A DNA stretch of 64,000 bases from Curculioniphilus buchneri (GTDB lineage Bacteria; Pseudomonadota; Gammaproteobacteria; Enterobacterales; Enterobacteriaceae): assembly GCF_964275155.1 (NCBI RefSeq), contig NZ_OZ193413.1, positions 310,001-374,000 of the forward strand. The letters run 5' to 3'. Positions within the stretch are counted from its first letter, which is position 1; each line of letters starts with the position of its first letter. This document shows positions 51,789 through 62,338 of the stretch, one piece after another. Made by a program: the position numbers and the translations under genes. Below the pieces are notes generated by a model. The model was not told where the DNA came from and did no database searches. It saw only the letters and a list, made by a program, of their open reading frames with translations.

Positions 51789-52990
51789 GAACTTATTCCT
51801 TAGTGATGCAAATTTTCAATGTTCTAATTAGAAAAATTTTACCTATTCGAATAGAATATATCGAATTCTATTTTTCTAAGAGATTGTTTAATATCTTAGA
51901 TATTGCAACGTTACGATAGATCACGTAAGAACAATCGAACGTTTTTCATACTTTTTATTTCAAGATTTTTTTGACAATGTCTTAAATACAGATTTTTTCC
52001 AACATGAAAGATTTCATTATTATTGCTTATGATTTTAACTAAAATTAAACAATCATATATGCTTGATATTACTTTTTATTTTGTTATAAATAACAAATTA
52101 AAAGTTTACATTTAATACCGCACGGATATGTCATATTAACAATAATGTATTACATACACTGTTTTAACTATATAGTATAGGTTTCACGCCATGATACCTT
52201 TATAAAATATTAGAATTCTATATTTTTCAAAATCAATTTTACATCTTAAGATGAAAGTATTTATGTAATTCAAAAACATATAAAACGATATAACTTAATC
52301 AAAATTTAAGATACTTTTATTTTTTACATAACTCATATGCATGTTATGCATAACATGCAATGAATAAAATATCTAATTATTTTTTTACCGCTTATGCTCA
52401 TGAAATAAGCATAAGTTAAATTACTATGTTTTAATATGATTCTGCAACAGATAAGTAATTTTAAATGATTTTATAAATAATTAATTTATTTAGCCATTAT
52501 AATAATAAAGCAGATATATTTTTACTGTTATAGTGAAATTGATATTTTTGTATTTTGATTAATGAAATTTTCATATTATAACGTATTTAGATATATTATC
52601 CAGATTTTTGATGTAAAATATTGAATATTTTAATCTGAATAGATATCAGGTAGTAGTGTATATCACTAAATTTTAATTGATATTAACACCAACCATTGAT
52701 GAATCATGTATACCGAATATTTTATTCGAAAACATAGCATTAGTGGCGTATATATATCACAGCTCATTAAGCTTAAGCTATATAAATGATTTTTTGATGT
52801 TAAAATATTTAACTTTCCTAAGTTTAGGATTAGAACAGTCAATTTTATTGATCAGAAATTCAGTATCGAGAATATATTTAATTGCTTGATGTCACATATA
52901 ACATCAGTAAGGCACTCAGCATATATTTGTACTATTGAAATGATTTTAATAGATTGCTATCTATAATCTTGAAATAAAATAATTGCAATT
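51789..52990. other. Spacer where yceD and yceF are expected
   Basis: About 1.2 kb between rluC and rpmF, both leftward. E. coli carries yceF and yceD here. A perfect 12-bp palindrome CTATTCGAATAG is at 51843-51854, followed by related TCGAATTC; it could be an rpmF operator. A rightward TTG-led frame of 70 codons at 52677-52889 looks like chance. Confidence 0.55.
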
Positions 52991-53944
52991 TTATTGAAAA
53001 TGTTGACGAAGATATTGCAGACAACGATGTAATGATGCATCTAAAGGTGCTTCAATATATATCATTTTTCCACTGTTCGGGTGTCTGAATTGTAGTGCGG
53101 TTGCGTGTAGAAATAATCGATTCAAACCACATCCAGTTAACTGCTGATCAAAAATTTTATCGCCATAACGATTATCAAACGCAACAGGATGACCAACATG
53201 TTTGCTATGCACTCGAATTTGATGAGTGCGTCCTGTGATTGGATTTACTTTAAGTAGTGTAGCCAAAGTAAATCGTTCACTTACTTTAAAATGGGTTTCT
53301 GAAGGTTTACCATTTCTATTAACCTGCACTATTCTCTTACCATAGGAAAGAGTTTGTTTCAATAATGGAGCGTTAACTGTTTTTACATGATCTTTCCAAT
53401 GACCACGTACTAATGCCAAATAATCTTTTTTTATTCGATTATTGCATAATTGTTCGTGTAATGAACATAAAACTGAACGCTTCTTGGCTAATAAAAGCAC
53501 TCCCGACGTATCTCGATCCAGACGATGCACTAATTCTAAAAATTTTGTATGACGATGTAGCACACGTAAACATTCGATAATACCGAAATTTAATCCGCTT
53601 CCACCATGTACAGCTATACCAGAAGGTTTATTTAAAACAAGTAAAAAATTATCTTCGTAAAGAATGGCCTTATTCAAAGCTGTGATGCTCGTCAAATTAA
53701 TAGGAATAGGCAATAATTCTTTTGATTGACGTAATGGTGGAATACGCACTTCATCACCATATTGCAATTTATATTTAGGTTGTATTCTTTTTTTATTGAC
53801 GCGTACTTCACCTTCACGCATGATTCTATACACCATGCTTTTTGGAACTCCTTTTAAATGTTTATGTAAAAAATTGTCAATTCGTTGATCAGATTCATTT
53901 TCAGATATGGTGATAAAATATACATTCGATTCATTACTTTTCAT
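52991..53944 (-). CDS. rluC: 23S rRNA pseudouridine synthase RluC
   Basis: RluC makes pseudouridines 955, 2504 and 2580 of 23S rRNA. The 317-residue protein (E. coli 319) has an N-terminal S4 domain (about residues 20-80, MVYRIMREGEVRVNKKR) and the catalytic motif HRLDRDTSG with D143, followed by GRTHQIRVH. It is divergent from rne, as in E. coli, with 562 bp between them. Confidence 0.97.
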   Translation of the reverse strand: MKSNESNVYFITISENESDQRIDNFLHKHLKGVPKSMVYRIMREGEVRVNKKRIQPKYKLQYGDEVRIPPLRQSKELLPIPINLTSITALNKAILYEDNFLLVLNKPSGIAVHGGSGLNFGIIECLRVLHRHTKFLELVHRLDRDTSGVLLLAKKRSVLCSLHEQLCNNRIKKDYLALVRGHWKDHVKTVNAPLLKQTLSYGKRIVQVNRNGKPSETHFKVSERFTLATLLKVNPITGRTHQIRVHSKHVGHPVAFDNRYGDKIFDQQLTGCGLNRLFLHATALQFRHPNSGKMIYIEAPLDASLHRCLQYLRQHFQ

Positions 53945-54506
53945 TGAAAAAATTCCAAATATACCTTTAAATCTATAGAATAGTGTTGTTTTTTTGTCAT
54001 AATAACTAACTATATTTTTATAAGCACAACACTTTATCTAAATCTAAATTAGTTATCCTATTTTACTTTAACGTAGAAAGTCATCATTATATTATCTAGG
54101 AATATATCATCGATAATGAAAGTCGTCTTTTTATATGTAAGGTAGCAATGAAATAATATATTTGTTTTTTACGTCTTTATATACAGACATGTAATCGAAG
54201 AACTATGAATTGACTGGATTTAACTTTAGCATGTAAACAAACTGCTGATGGTTTATCAGATAATTATAGCTGTTTCAGCTTAATCGGTAAAAGGAATCTG
54301 TGCTGAATTATTATTCATTATAATGCTTTAATGGCGAATAATATTGCTTTTAAAAAAAGAAGAGTACTAAAATAATATAATTACAGTAAGCAATAATGAT
54401 TGGACTGGACGTGTTTATTCTAAATGTAATATTCGGTAATTATATAAATATGAAGTTTTCTCTTACAGTTAGTTCTAATGCCAATGTGTAATATGAGTAA
54501 GTTCCA
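53945..54506. promoter_or_regulatory. rluC-rne intergenic region, likely rne leader
   Basis: In E. coli rne has a leader of about 360 bases that RNase E itself cleaves to control its own level. This 562-bp gap is long enough to hold one. Two short stems lie together, CTGAT/ATCAG at 54245-54259 and AGCTG/CAGCT at 54268-54280; an alternative stem TTCAGC/GCTGAA joins 54274-54279 with a site near 54302. I cannot show these correspond to the E. coli elements. Confidence 0.35.
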
Positions 54507-57074
54507 ATGAAAAGAATGTTAATTAATGCCACTCAACAAGAAGAGTTTCGTGTAGCTCTTGTGGATGGTCAGAAACTATATGACTTAGATATTGAAAGTT
54601 TAGGTCATGAGCAGAAAAAAGGTAGTATTTACAAGGGTAAAATTACCCGTATCGAACCTAGTTTAGAAGCAGCATTCGTAGATTATGGCGAAGAACGCCA
54701 TGGGTTTCTACCTTTAAAAGAAATCTCTTGCGAATATTTCCTTTTACCAATTACTACCCACAGTCGATTTAATATTAAAAATGTGATTCGGGAAGGTCAA
54801 GAAATTATTGTGCAGATCGACAAAGAAGAACGAGGTAATAAAGGAGCTGCACTTACAACATTCATTAGTCTTGCTGGCAGTTATCTTGTTTTGATGCCAA
54901 ACAATCCTCGTTCAGGTGGAATTTCGCGCCGTATCGAAGGAAATGACCGTACTAAGTTAAAAGAAGTTTTATCTTCGCTGGAACTTCCAGATGGCATGAG
55001 CTTAATTATTCGTACAGCTGGTGTTGGAAAATCTTCTGAAGCATTGCAATGGGATTTAGACTTTCGTCTTAAACATTGGCAGGCTATCAAAAAAGCTGCT
55101 GAAGCACGTCCTGCACCGTTTTTAATTCATCAAGAAAGCAATGTTGTTATCCGTACGTTTCGCGATTATTTACGTCCTGATATAGAAGAAATTTTAATCG
55201 ATAATCCAAAAATCACAGATTTAGCAAAGGAGCATATCGCTTCTTTAGGTCGTCCAGACTTTACCAGTAAGATTAAATTATATAACGGTGAAATTCCCCT
55301 ATTCAGCTATTATCAAATAGAATCTCAAATTGAATCAGCTTTTCAGCATGAGGTACGATTGCCTTCTGGTGGTTCGATTATGATCGATACTACCGAAGCT
55401 TTAACCGCTATTGATATCAATTCTGCTCGTTCAACCCGTGGTGGTGATATTGAAGAAACTGCCTTAAATACTAATTTGGAAGCAGCCAATGAAATTTCAC
55501 GTCAGCTACGTCTTCGAGACTTAGGTGGTTTAATTGTGATTGATTTTATTGATATGACACCTATACGTCACCAGCGCGAAGTAGAAAATTATTTACGTGA
55601 AGCAGTACTGCAGGACCGTGCTCGAATTCAGATCGGCCGAATATCTCGTTTTGGATTACTTGAACTTTCTCGTCAACGTCTGAGCCCATCGTTAGGTGAA
55701 TCAAGTCATCATATATGTCCTCGTTGTAACGGTACTGGCACAATCCGTGATAATGAATCGCTTTCTCTCTCAATTTTACGGTTAATTGAAGAAGAAGCAT
55801 TAAAAGAAAATACTTATGCAGTGCATGCTATTGTACCAGTGCCTATCGCATCCTATCTTCTTAATGAAAAACGTGATGCTATTAATGAAATTGAGAAACG
55901 CCAAGGTGCGGTACGATCAATCCGAGCAATTATTGTACCAAATGATCAAATGCAGACACCGCATTATTCAGTATTACGTATACGCAAAGGAGAGGAATCG
56001 TCCACTTTGAGTTATAGGTTACCACAATTTCATGAATCTGCAATAACTCATATTTCTGAGGATATTTTGAAGACAGAACATAAACGATCTACGAAACCAG
56101 CAGCATTAGAATCTTTTGACATACTGCCAGATTCACTAATCAACGATAAAACTTCTATGGATAACGCTATCATTGTTAAAAAAACTTATATAACTTGTAG
56201 TTTGTTTAATCGGTTATTAGCTAGATTAAAATCATTTATTAATGTGTTATTAAATCCGAAAAATATTAATATATCTAAAAAAATAATTGTAGATACATCA
56301 GAAAATTCGTCGATATTATCCCATGAATCTTATTATGACCAACACCAAAAAAACAAACATTCTAATCAGAATGATTCTGCACAACATCATATCAAACAAG
56401 AATATTCTTCCTTGCCATATGAATCTCAAGGAATTAAAGAACATTTGAATTATAAATATCCTCCAGCACCAATTAAAATGACAATAACAGAAGATAAAAT
56501 TGTAAATATAGTACAAAAAGACAAAATATTATTGCGCCAGGATTGTAAAATGCCGGATAAAAAAACTATAAGATCAGTATCATCTGGTGATATTAAAACA
56601 GAACTTAGCATTTCTAGTAGAAATAATGAAGGTGAATTAATTCAAGATCAGTCGAAACATCAATATGTTATGTTAAATGAAAATTTTCATCTAGATTCAG
56701 ATACTGTATCTTCATCCTCATTTTCTAATAAAATGACAGAACATGCCACTAATGTATTTAACGTTGCTATAGATAATCAAAAGGAGAATATACATGATAT
56801 ATATCATAATTGTGATGCCATGTCAGATGGCACTACAATTAGTGATGGTCATTTTAAAAATAAATCAAGTGTTCCTCGTCGTTCACGCCGTTCTCCTCGT
56901 CATTTACGTGTCAGTGGTCAGCGTCGACGCCGATATCATGATGAATGTTATCTATTAAAATCTCCGGTCCCGCTTACTAGTGCAGTCGAATCACCGGAAA
57001 TAGCTTCAGGAAAAGTATGGATAAATTATCCAGTATCTTCTAATGAGAAATTAGAAAATAAAAAAATTAGGTAA
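54507..57074 (+). CDS. rne: Ribonuclease E, shortened C-terminal scaffold
   Basis: RNase E is the essential endonuclease for mRNA decay and rRNA/tRNA processing. The protein has 855 residues against 1061 in E. coli. The catalytic half is collinear with E. coli: S1 domain about 39-119, D303 and D346 at the metal site, zinc-link CPRC at 404-407. In the tail the amphipathic membrane-binding helix remains at 565-583 (SLFNRLLARLKSFINVLLN), then about 200 residues have lost similarity, then the second arginine-rich site returns almost unchanged at 790-813 (PRRSRRSPRHLRVSG), with the enolase-binding segment at about 815-843. The part that binds PNPase is absent. Confidence 0.97.
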   Translation: MKRMLINATQQEEFRVALVDGQKLYDLDIESLGHEQKKGSIYKGKITRIEPSLEAAFVDYGEERHGFLPLKEISCEYFLLPITTHSRFNIKNVIREGQEIIVQIDKEERGNKGAALTTFISLAGSYLVLMPNNPRSGGISRRIEGNDRTKLKEVLSSLELPDGMSLIIRTAGVGKSSEALQWDLDFRLKHWQAIKKAAEARPAPFLIHQESNVVIRTFRDYLRPDIEEILIDNPKITDLAKEHIASLGRPDFTSKIKLYNGEIPLFSYYQIESQIESAFQHEVRLPSGGSIMIDTTEALTAIDINSARSTRGGDIEETALNTNLEAANEISRQLRLRDLGGLIVIDFIDMTPIRHQREVENYLREAVLQDRARIQIGRISRFGLLELSRQRLSPSLGESSHHICPRCNGTGTIRDNESLSLSILRLIEEEALKENTYAVHAIVPVPIASYLLNEKRDAINEIEKRQGAVRSIRAIIVPNDQMQTPHYSVLRIRKGEESSTLSYRLPQFHESAITHISEDILKTEHKRSTKPAALESFDILPDSLINDKTSMDNAIIVKKTYITCSLFNRLLARLKSFINVLLNPKNINISKKIIVDTSENSSILSHESYYDQHQKNKHSNQNDSAQHHIKQEYSSLPYESQGIKEHLNYKYPPAPIKMTITEDKIVNIVQKDKILLRQDCKMPDKKTIRSVSSGDIKTELSISSRNNEGELIQDQSKHQYVMLNENFHLDSDTVSSSSFSNKMTEHATNVFNVAIDNQKENIHDIYHNCDAMSDGTTISDGHFKNKSSVPRRSRRSPRHLRVSGQRRRRYHDECYLLKSPVPLTSAVESPEIASGKVWINYPVSSNEKLENKKIR

Positions 57075-59559
57075 TATTTTATATTATCATAAAAAAAGCA
57101 ATGTCGTCTAACTCTGAACAATATTATCAATCCAGTGCGAAACTTAATCAAATACAACAACTCATTGAGTTGTAATATAGGATATAATTAATACTTAATA
57201 TCATAGTATGTTTGTATTTTAGATTTTAAGTTAATTTACAGAAGAATGTATTTAGGGTTTATATAGAAAGATGTAGTAAAACAATTAATTATTGTAGCTA
57301 AGCTGGCTGTGTGTCGCTCATACAGTACTGTATAACAATAAGAAAACCAGTATACTATGATCACCTATTTATTATCAGTAGGATAAAATAATATGATTAA
57401 TAATTTCTACAATGCTCTTGTAGTATTGACAGTACGATATGAATTTTAATATATTATGATAATTAGAACAATACCATCATTAGTTCACAGATTGTACTAA
57501 AAGGAAATTGATGACAACATTTCAGTTGTTTCTATATTTTTACTTTTAATATCATACACCATGTATGATAACTAATTTAATAAATAAGAATTTACAAATT
57601 AATTAAATTCAATTTGAAAGAAATCAAAATATTTTTGATATTAACCTGATTATGGAGATAATATAACTATATCACTATATAATAAATATTTGGTAGTTTT
57701 TAATTTAGATCTATCATATTACATGATATGTAAATTCTTTGAAAAACGAATTTTAAAAAGAGAGATATAATCTCATGGAAATGTTCTGAGCAAGAACAAT
57801 GTTCTTCAATATCTAATTGAAAAAATAAATAAATAAAATAAAAATTAATCTTAATATATAAATTAAGTTGTATAAATTATGTATGAGGAATTTCGTATAT
57901 ATTATTAAATTTTCTATGAAATAAATAAGAACTTATAGTTCTTAATAATTTTATCGATAATTTACTTAGATTAACATCTATGATTTATTTTTTTAATGAT
58001 TATGCATATATCAGATATGGATATAATCTATGTATTTTAATATGATTTAATACTTAAAAAGTAAGTTATTTATTTTTATAAAATAAAATATGAAATACAT
58101 AAAAAAAAGTAGATTGTCCTGTTTACGTATCAATATTATTGAAAATAACATTTTATATTAAAGATTTTGATCTTACTATACAATATTTTTATTGTATAGA
58201 ATACTTTGTCAAAGTTGATTACTTAGATTAAAATTTTTCAGTGTTTTGCTATAAAGTATAGATGTCTAAAATGAGTTCATGATGATACCGTAGTATACGA
58301 AATCGTTACTAATAATAAAATTATTATTGATGATTTTTTTAGCTTTCATGAGATCGATTTAATTCTATAATTTGGTAGTGATTTTTTCGTAATTTATTAG
58401 TATTACTTTTATTTAGGATCAGTACGATTTCTTATGTTTTTCATGCAATATTAATTAGATAATACAATATTGGTAGTGCGCACTATTAACTATGGTAATA
58501 GAAAATTAATAATAATTAAAAGTGTTATATGAACAATTCACACAGTAATAATATATCCTATGCTTTCATTATTGAGTCTTTTTCAAAAAATGTATAAATA
58601 AATTTACTTCATACGTTATTAATTAGCTCGATGTTTTCAAATCGTTTTGTATATTCTAATTTTTCTAATATTTTCATTTGAACGAGACGGTAATCATATA
58701 ATTAAGATTAATACATTCATAAAGTAAAAAAAGTGAATATCAAAAATATTAATACTATATATGGTGTGTATATATGTTTTATATAACACAGTAAACTATA
58801 TCAATGCATTGACTAATGTGGTTCTGTCCCATTCTGTCAGATGAAAGGATTGTTGGAGATCTCAGACTAAAAGGAATAGATATTTTTATAAATCGCAAAA
58901 ATATATAATATCTTATCTTTTTCGATACTTGGGTTGTTGAATTAATTTATCCTTGGCAGATAGCTGATATAACTTTAGTTTAATCATTGAAAATGATAGC
59001 TAAATTTGGAATATTTTTAATAAAAAATTATAACTACTAGAATTGATAATGATTTTTTTAAACATTATCAATGTCATGAATATCCGCAAAATCACTTAAT
59101 TGTTAATGAATATATAAAGAATATATTCTACATATTTCTAGAAATTTTATTTTTATACATTCTATACTGTATCTTTTTTCTGGAAGATATCTTTTAATAT
59201 GACTATATTATTAAAAATAATATCTATACTTATCTAACAGTGGTAATATTTATAATATAACGTATTATTTTGACATGGAATAATATATCAATGCTAATTG
59301 ATTCAATATAAATTAGCGAGTAACTAATTAATTGAATAACTTGGTCAAATTAATGCTCTATTATTAAACTAAGTAAATTTATAAAACATGCTATACTCAA
59401 CAATTTTTGGATATCTAAATTATGATAGAAATCAGTTCTCATTAAATTGCCTTATCATATTCAAATCAATGCTATAGTTTATATTGGTTTTAACCATCAT
59501 TAACTTCGTGTACATTCTTATACTATTATTTTCTCAAGGTAACTAAGGCTATTTTAGCT
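57075..59559. other. Large spacer rne-prlC
   Basis: About 2.5 kb. It contains a hairpin just after rne (57157-57173) and an island at 58816-58908 that is less AT-rich and gives a 30-codon ATG frame containing DERIVGDLRLKGIDIF, which I do not recognise. The rest is featureless and AT-rich. Confidence 0.6.
57157..57173 (+). terminator. Hairpin downstream of rne
   Basis: ACAACTC and GAGTTGT form a perfect 7-bp stem with a 3-base loop, 83 bp after the rne stop codon. There is no T-run, so it may stabilise the 3' end rather than terminate. Confidence 0.35.
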
Positions 59560-61632
59560 ATGACTAATCCATTACTCACTATGTATTCATTACCTCCTTT
59601 TTCTTCTATCCGTCCTGAACATGTTTTACCTGCAATACAAGACACACTCAAGCACTGTTATAATAAGATTGAACATATTGTAGAACAGCTTGGTCCGGTT
59701 ACATGGGATAACTTATGTCAACCACTAGCAGAAGTCAATGACCACCTTAGTCGTATTTGGGCTCCAATAGAGCACTTAAACGCTGTTCAAAATAGTTTAG
59801 AACTGCGTAAAGTGTATGAACAAAGTTTGTTGATATTATCTGAATACAGTACATGGGTAGGACAACACAAGGGTCTATATCAAGCTTACCAGAATCTACA
59901 TTCTGGACAACATTATATGCAATTAAGCGTAGCACAAAAAAAAGCAGTTGATAATACATTACGTGATTTTGAATTGTCTGGGATCACATTACCTGTTGAA
60001 AAACAACAGCGATACGGGAAAATTGTTGCACAACTTTCTAAGTTAAGCTCAACCTATAATAATAATATACTAGATGCAACTAAAGGATGGAATAAACTGA
60101 TAACTGATGAACAACTATTAATTGGTATGCCGGAAAACAATAAAAATCTTGCTCGGATACGGGCAAAAACTTACAACATGGAAGGATGGTTATTAACGTT
60201 AGATATTCCTAGTTATTTAGCAGTACTTACTTATTGCGATAATATTACCTTAAGAAAAGAGTTGTATTACGCGTATAATACTCGTGCATCTGATCAAGGA
60301 CCACATGCTGGTCAATGGGATAACGGTCCAATTATAAATGAGATGTTAATTTTACGCTATGAATTAGCACAATTACTAGGTTTTGACAGTTATGCTGATA
60401 AATCTCTAGTTAAAAAAATGGCTAATAGTCCTGATCAAGTGATTAGTTTTCTTATGGATCTTTTAAAACGAGCATATCCAAAAGGCAAAAATGAAATAGA
60501 ACAGCTACATGCTTTCGCAAAACAACACTTTCATTGTAAAGTGTTAGAACCATGGGATTTAGTCTATTACAGTGAAAAACAAAAACAGCATTTATTTTGT
60601 ATTAATGATGAAACAGTCAAATTATTTTTTCCAGAAAATCAAGTAATTAGTGGTTTATTTAAAATAATAAATTGTATTTATGGAATTACAGCTAAGGAAC
60701 GTGCAGTTGAAGTATGGCATCCTGATGTCCGTTTTTTCGATCTTTTTGATGAATCGGGTGAACTGCGTGGTAGTTTTTACTTAGATTTGTACGCTCGTGA
60801 TAATAAACGTAGTGGTGCTTGGATGGATTCGTGTATAGGAACGATGCGTAAAGCAGATGGTACACTTCAAACAGCAGTGGCATATCTCACTTGTAATTGT
60901 AATCATCCGATAGACGGAAAAGCAACATTATTAACTCATAACGAAGTTATAATATTATTCCATGAATTCGGACATGGCTTACATCATATATTAACCCGTA
61001 TTGATACTCCAGGAGTTTCTGGCATGGATGGAATCCCATGGGATGCAGTAGAGCTACCAAGTCAATTTATGGAAAATTACTGCTGGCAATCCGATGCTTT
61101 AACATTTATTTCTGGTCATTATCAAACTAAAGAACCTCTACCTAAACAAATTCTAAGTAATTTATTAAAATCAAGAAACTTTCAAGCAGCTTTATTCATC
61201 CTTCGCCAAATTGAATTGAGTTTATTTGACTTATACATATATTATCAATATCGACCAACACAAGGACCACGCGTTCTGGAAACGCTAATAAAAGTAAAAA
61301 AACAAGTATCTGTGCTTTCAAATATGGAATGGGAGAGATTACCACATACTTTTAGTCATATCTTCTCTGGAGGATATGAAGCAGGATATTATAGTTATTT
61401 ATGGGCTGATCTATTAGCGGAAGATGCTTGGTCTCGATTCGAGGAAGAAGGAATTTTCAATCGAGCAACTGGCGAATCATTCCTTAATAATATTCTTTCA
61501 CGTGGTGGATCTGAAGATCCAATGGAACTCTTTATACGTTTTCGCGGCCGTAAACCACATATTAAAGCTATGCTTCGCCATTATGGTATCCAAGAAAACG
61601 AAAATCATACTCGATCTATTTCATTGATATGA
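59560..61632 (+). CDS. prlC: Oligopeptidase A
   Basis: Oligopeptidase A (OpdA) is a cytosolic zinc peptidase of the M3 family that degrades signal peptides and other short peptides. The 690-residue protein (E. coli 680) aligns from MTNPLLT to the end. The zinc motif HEFGH is at residues 468-472, with the third ligand in the following ELPSQFMEN segment. It is a single gene here; the small partner gene rsmJ (yhiQ) that follows in E. coli is not seen. Its retention fits with the presence of signal peptidase. Confidence 0.97.
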   Translation: MTNPLLTMYSLPPFSSIRPEHVLPAIQDTLKHCYNKIEHIVEQLGPVTWDNLCQPLAEVNDHLSRIWAPIEHLNAVQNSLELRKVYEQSLLILSEYSTWVGQHKGLYQAYQNLHSGQHYMQLSVAQKKAVDNTLRDFELSGITLPVEKQQRYGKIVAQLSKLSSTYNNNILDATKGWNKLITDEQLLIGMPENNKNLARIRAKTYNMEGWLLTLDIPSYLAVLTYCDNITLRKELYYAYNTRASDQGPHAGQWDNGPIINEMLILRYELAQLLGFDSYADKSLVKKMANSPDQVISFLMDLLKRAYPKGKNEIEQLHAFAKQHFHCKVLEPWDLVYYSEKQKQHLFCINDETVKLFFPENQVISGLFKIINCIYGITAKERAVEVWHPDVRFFDLFDESGELRGSFYLDLYARDNKRSGAWMDSCIGTMRKADGTLQTAVAYLTCNCNHPIDGKATLLTHNEVIILFHEFGHGLHHILTRIDTPGVSGMDGIPWDAVELPSQFMENYCWQSDALTFISGHYQTKEPLPKQILSNLLKSRNFQAALFILRQIELSLFDLYIYYQYRPTQGPRVLETLIKVKKQVSVLSNMEWERLPHTFSHIFSGGYEAGYYSYLWADLLAEDAWSRFEEEGIFNRATGESFLNNILSRGGSEDPMELFIRFRGRKPHIKAMLRHYGIQENENHTRSISLI

Positions 61633-62338
61633 AATATCAAATTATAGAATATAGTGACTACTTATAAAAAGTAATGCATACTTTTTATTTTGTTTGATTG
61701 AATATTCAAGAAATTTACTAAATTGTTTTAATTTACTAGTGGCTTAAAAGAAAAATTCTTACTTATTTCAAATATAGAAAAATTCTTACTTATTTCAAAT
61801 ATATAGTAGTGCTTAATATTAATGAATACATAACATGGATAGAGAAACCTCTACTATTATAAATTTCACGTTAAATTTCTATATTACTATTATTTAAAAT
61901 ACATAGAATCTAACATAATGATGTAAAAAATAATACCATTCTTAATTTTAAGTAATTTTAAATATAGTTATTTAACTACATTAAATATTGATTTATGAAT
62001 ATAATTGATTATTATGGTAAACTGATACAATTTTTATATTTTTTGATATCTAATTAATTTTAAATTAAAAATAAAATACGTTTTTATATGCTGATAAATA
62101 ATGACCACAAGATATTTATATAGTAATTATATTGTATAACCATAAAAAATACATTTAATCAAAATATTTGTTTTACATACACATGATTATTTCATGTTAA
62201 TACAATTCACAATGTGACGTTATTTATGTTTGAAAAACACTGCTAATTTTTTATTCCAATTTCTATTAACTATTAACTATATGATAATCATCACGATTTC
62301 AAGATTTCATTTAGCTAATATTATTAGCAATCTTGTTT
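61633..62338. other. Spacer prlC-mnmG
   Basis: About 700 bp between convergent prlC and mnmG. It contains the 27-bp tandem duplication at 61750-61803. In E. coli rsmG and atpI follow mnmG; neither is present. Confidence 0.6.
61750..61803. repeat. Exact tandem duplication, 27 bp x 2
   Basis: The 27-base unit beginning GAAAAATTCTTACTTATTTC is repeated head to tail without mismatch (61750-61776 and 61777-61803), about 120 bp after prlC. Confidence 0.9.

Noticed and set aside
52677..52889. 70-codon frame in the rpmF-rluC spacer
   Set aside because: TTG start, opposite strand to the expected yceF/yceD, no recognisable motif.
61633..62338. Replication origin beside mnmG
   Set aside because: No cluster of DnaA boxes (TTATCCACA-like) is visible in this spacer; in relatives the origin lies on the other side of mnmG, beyond the window.
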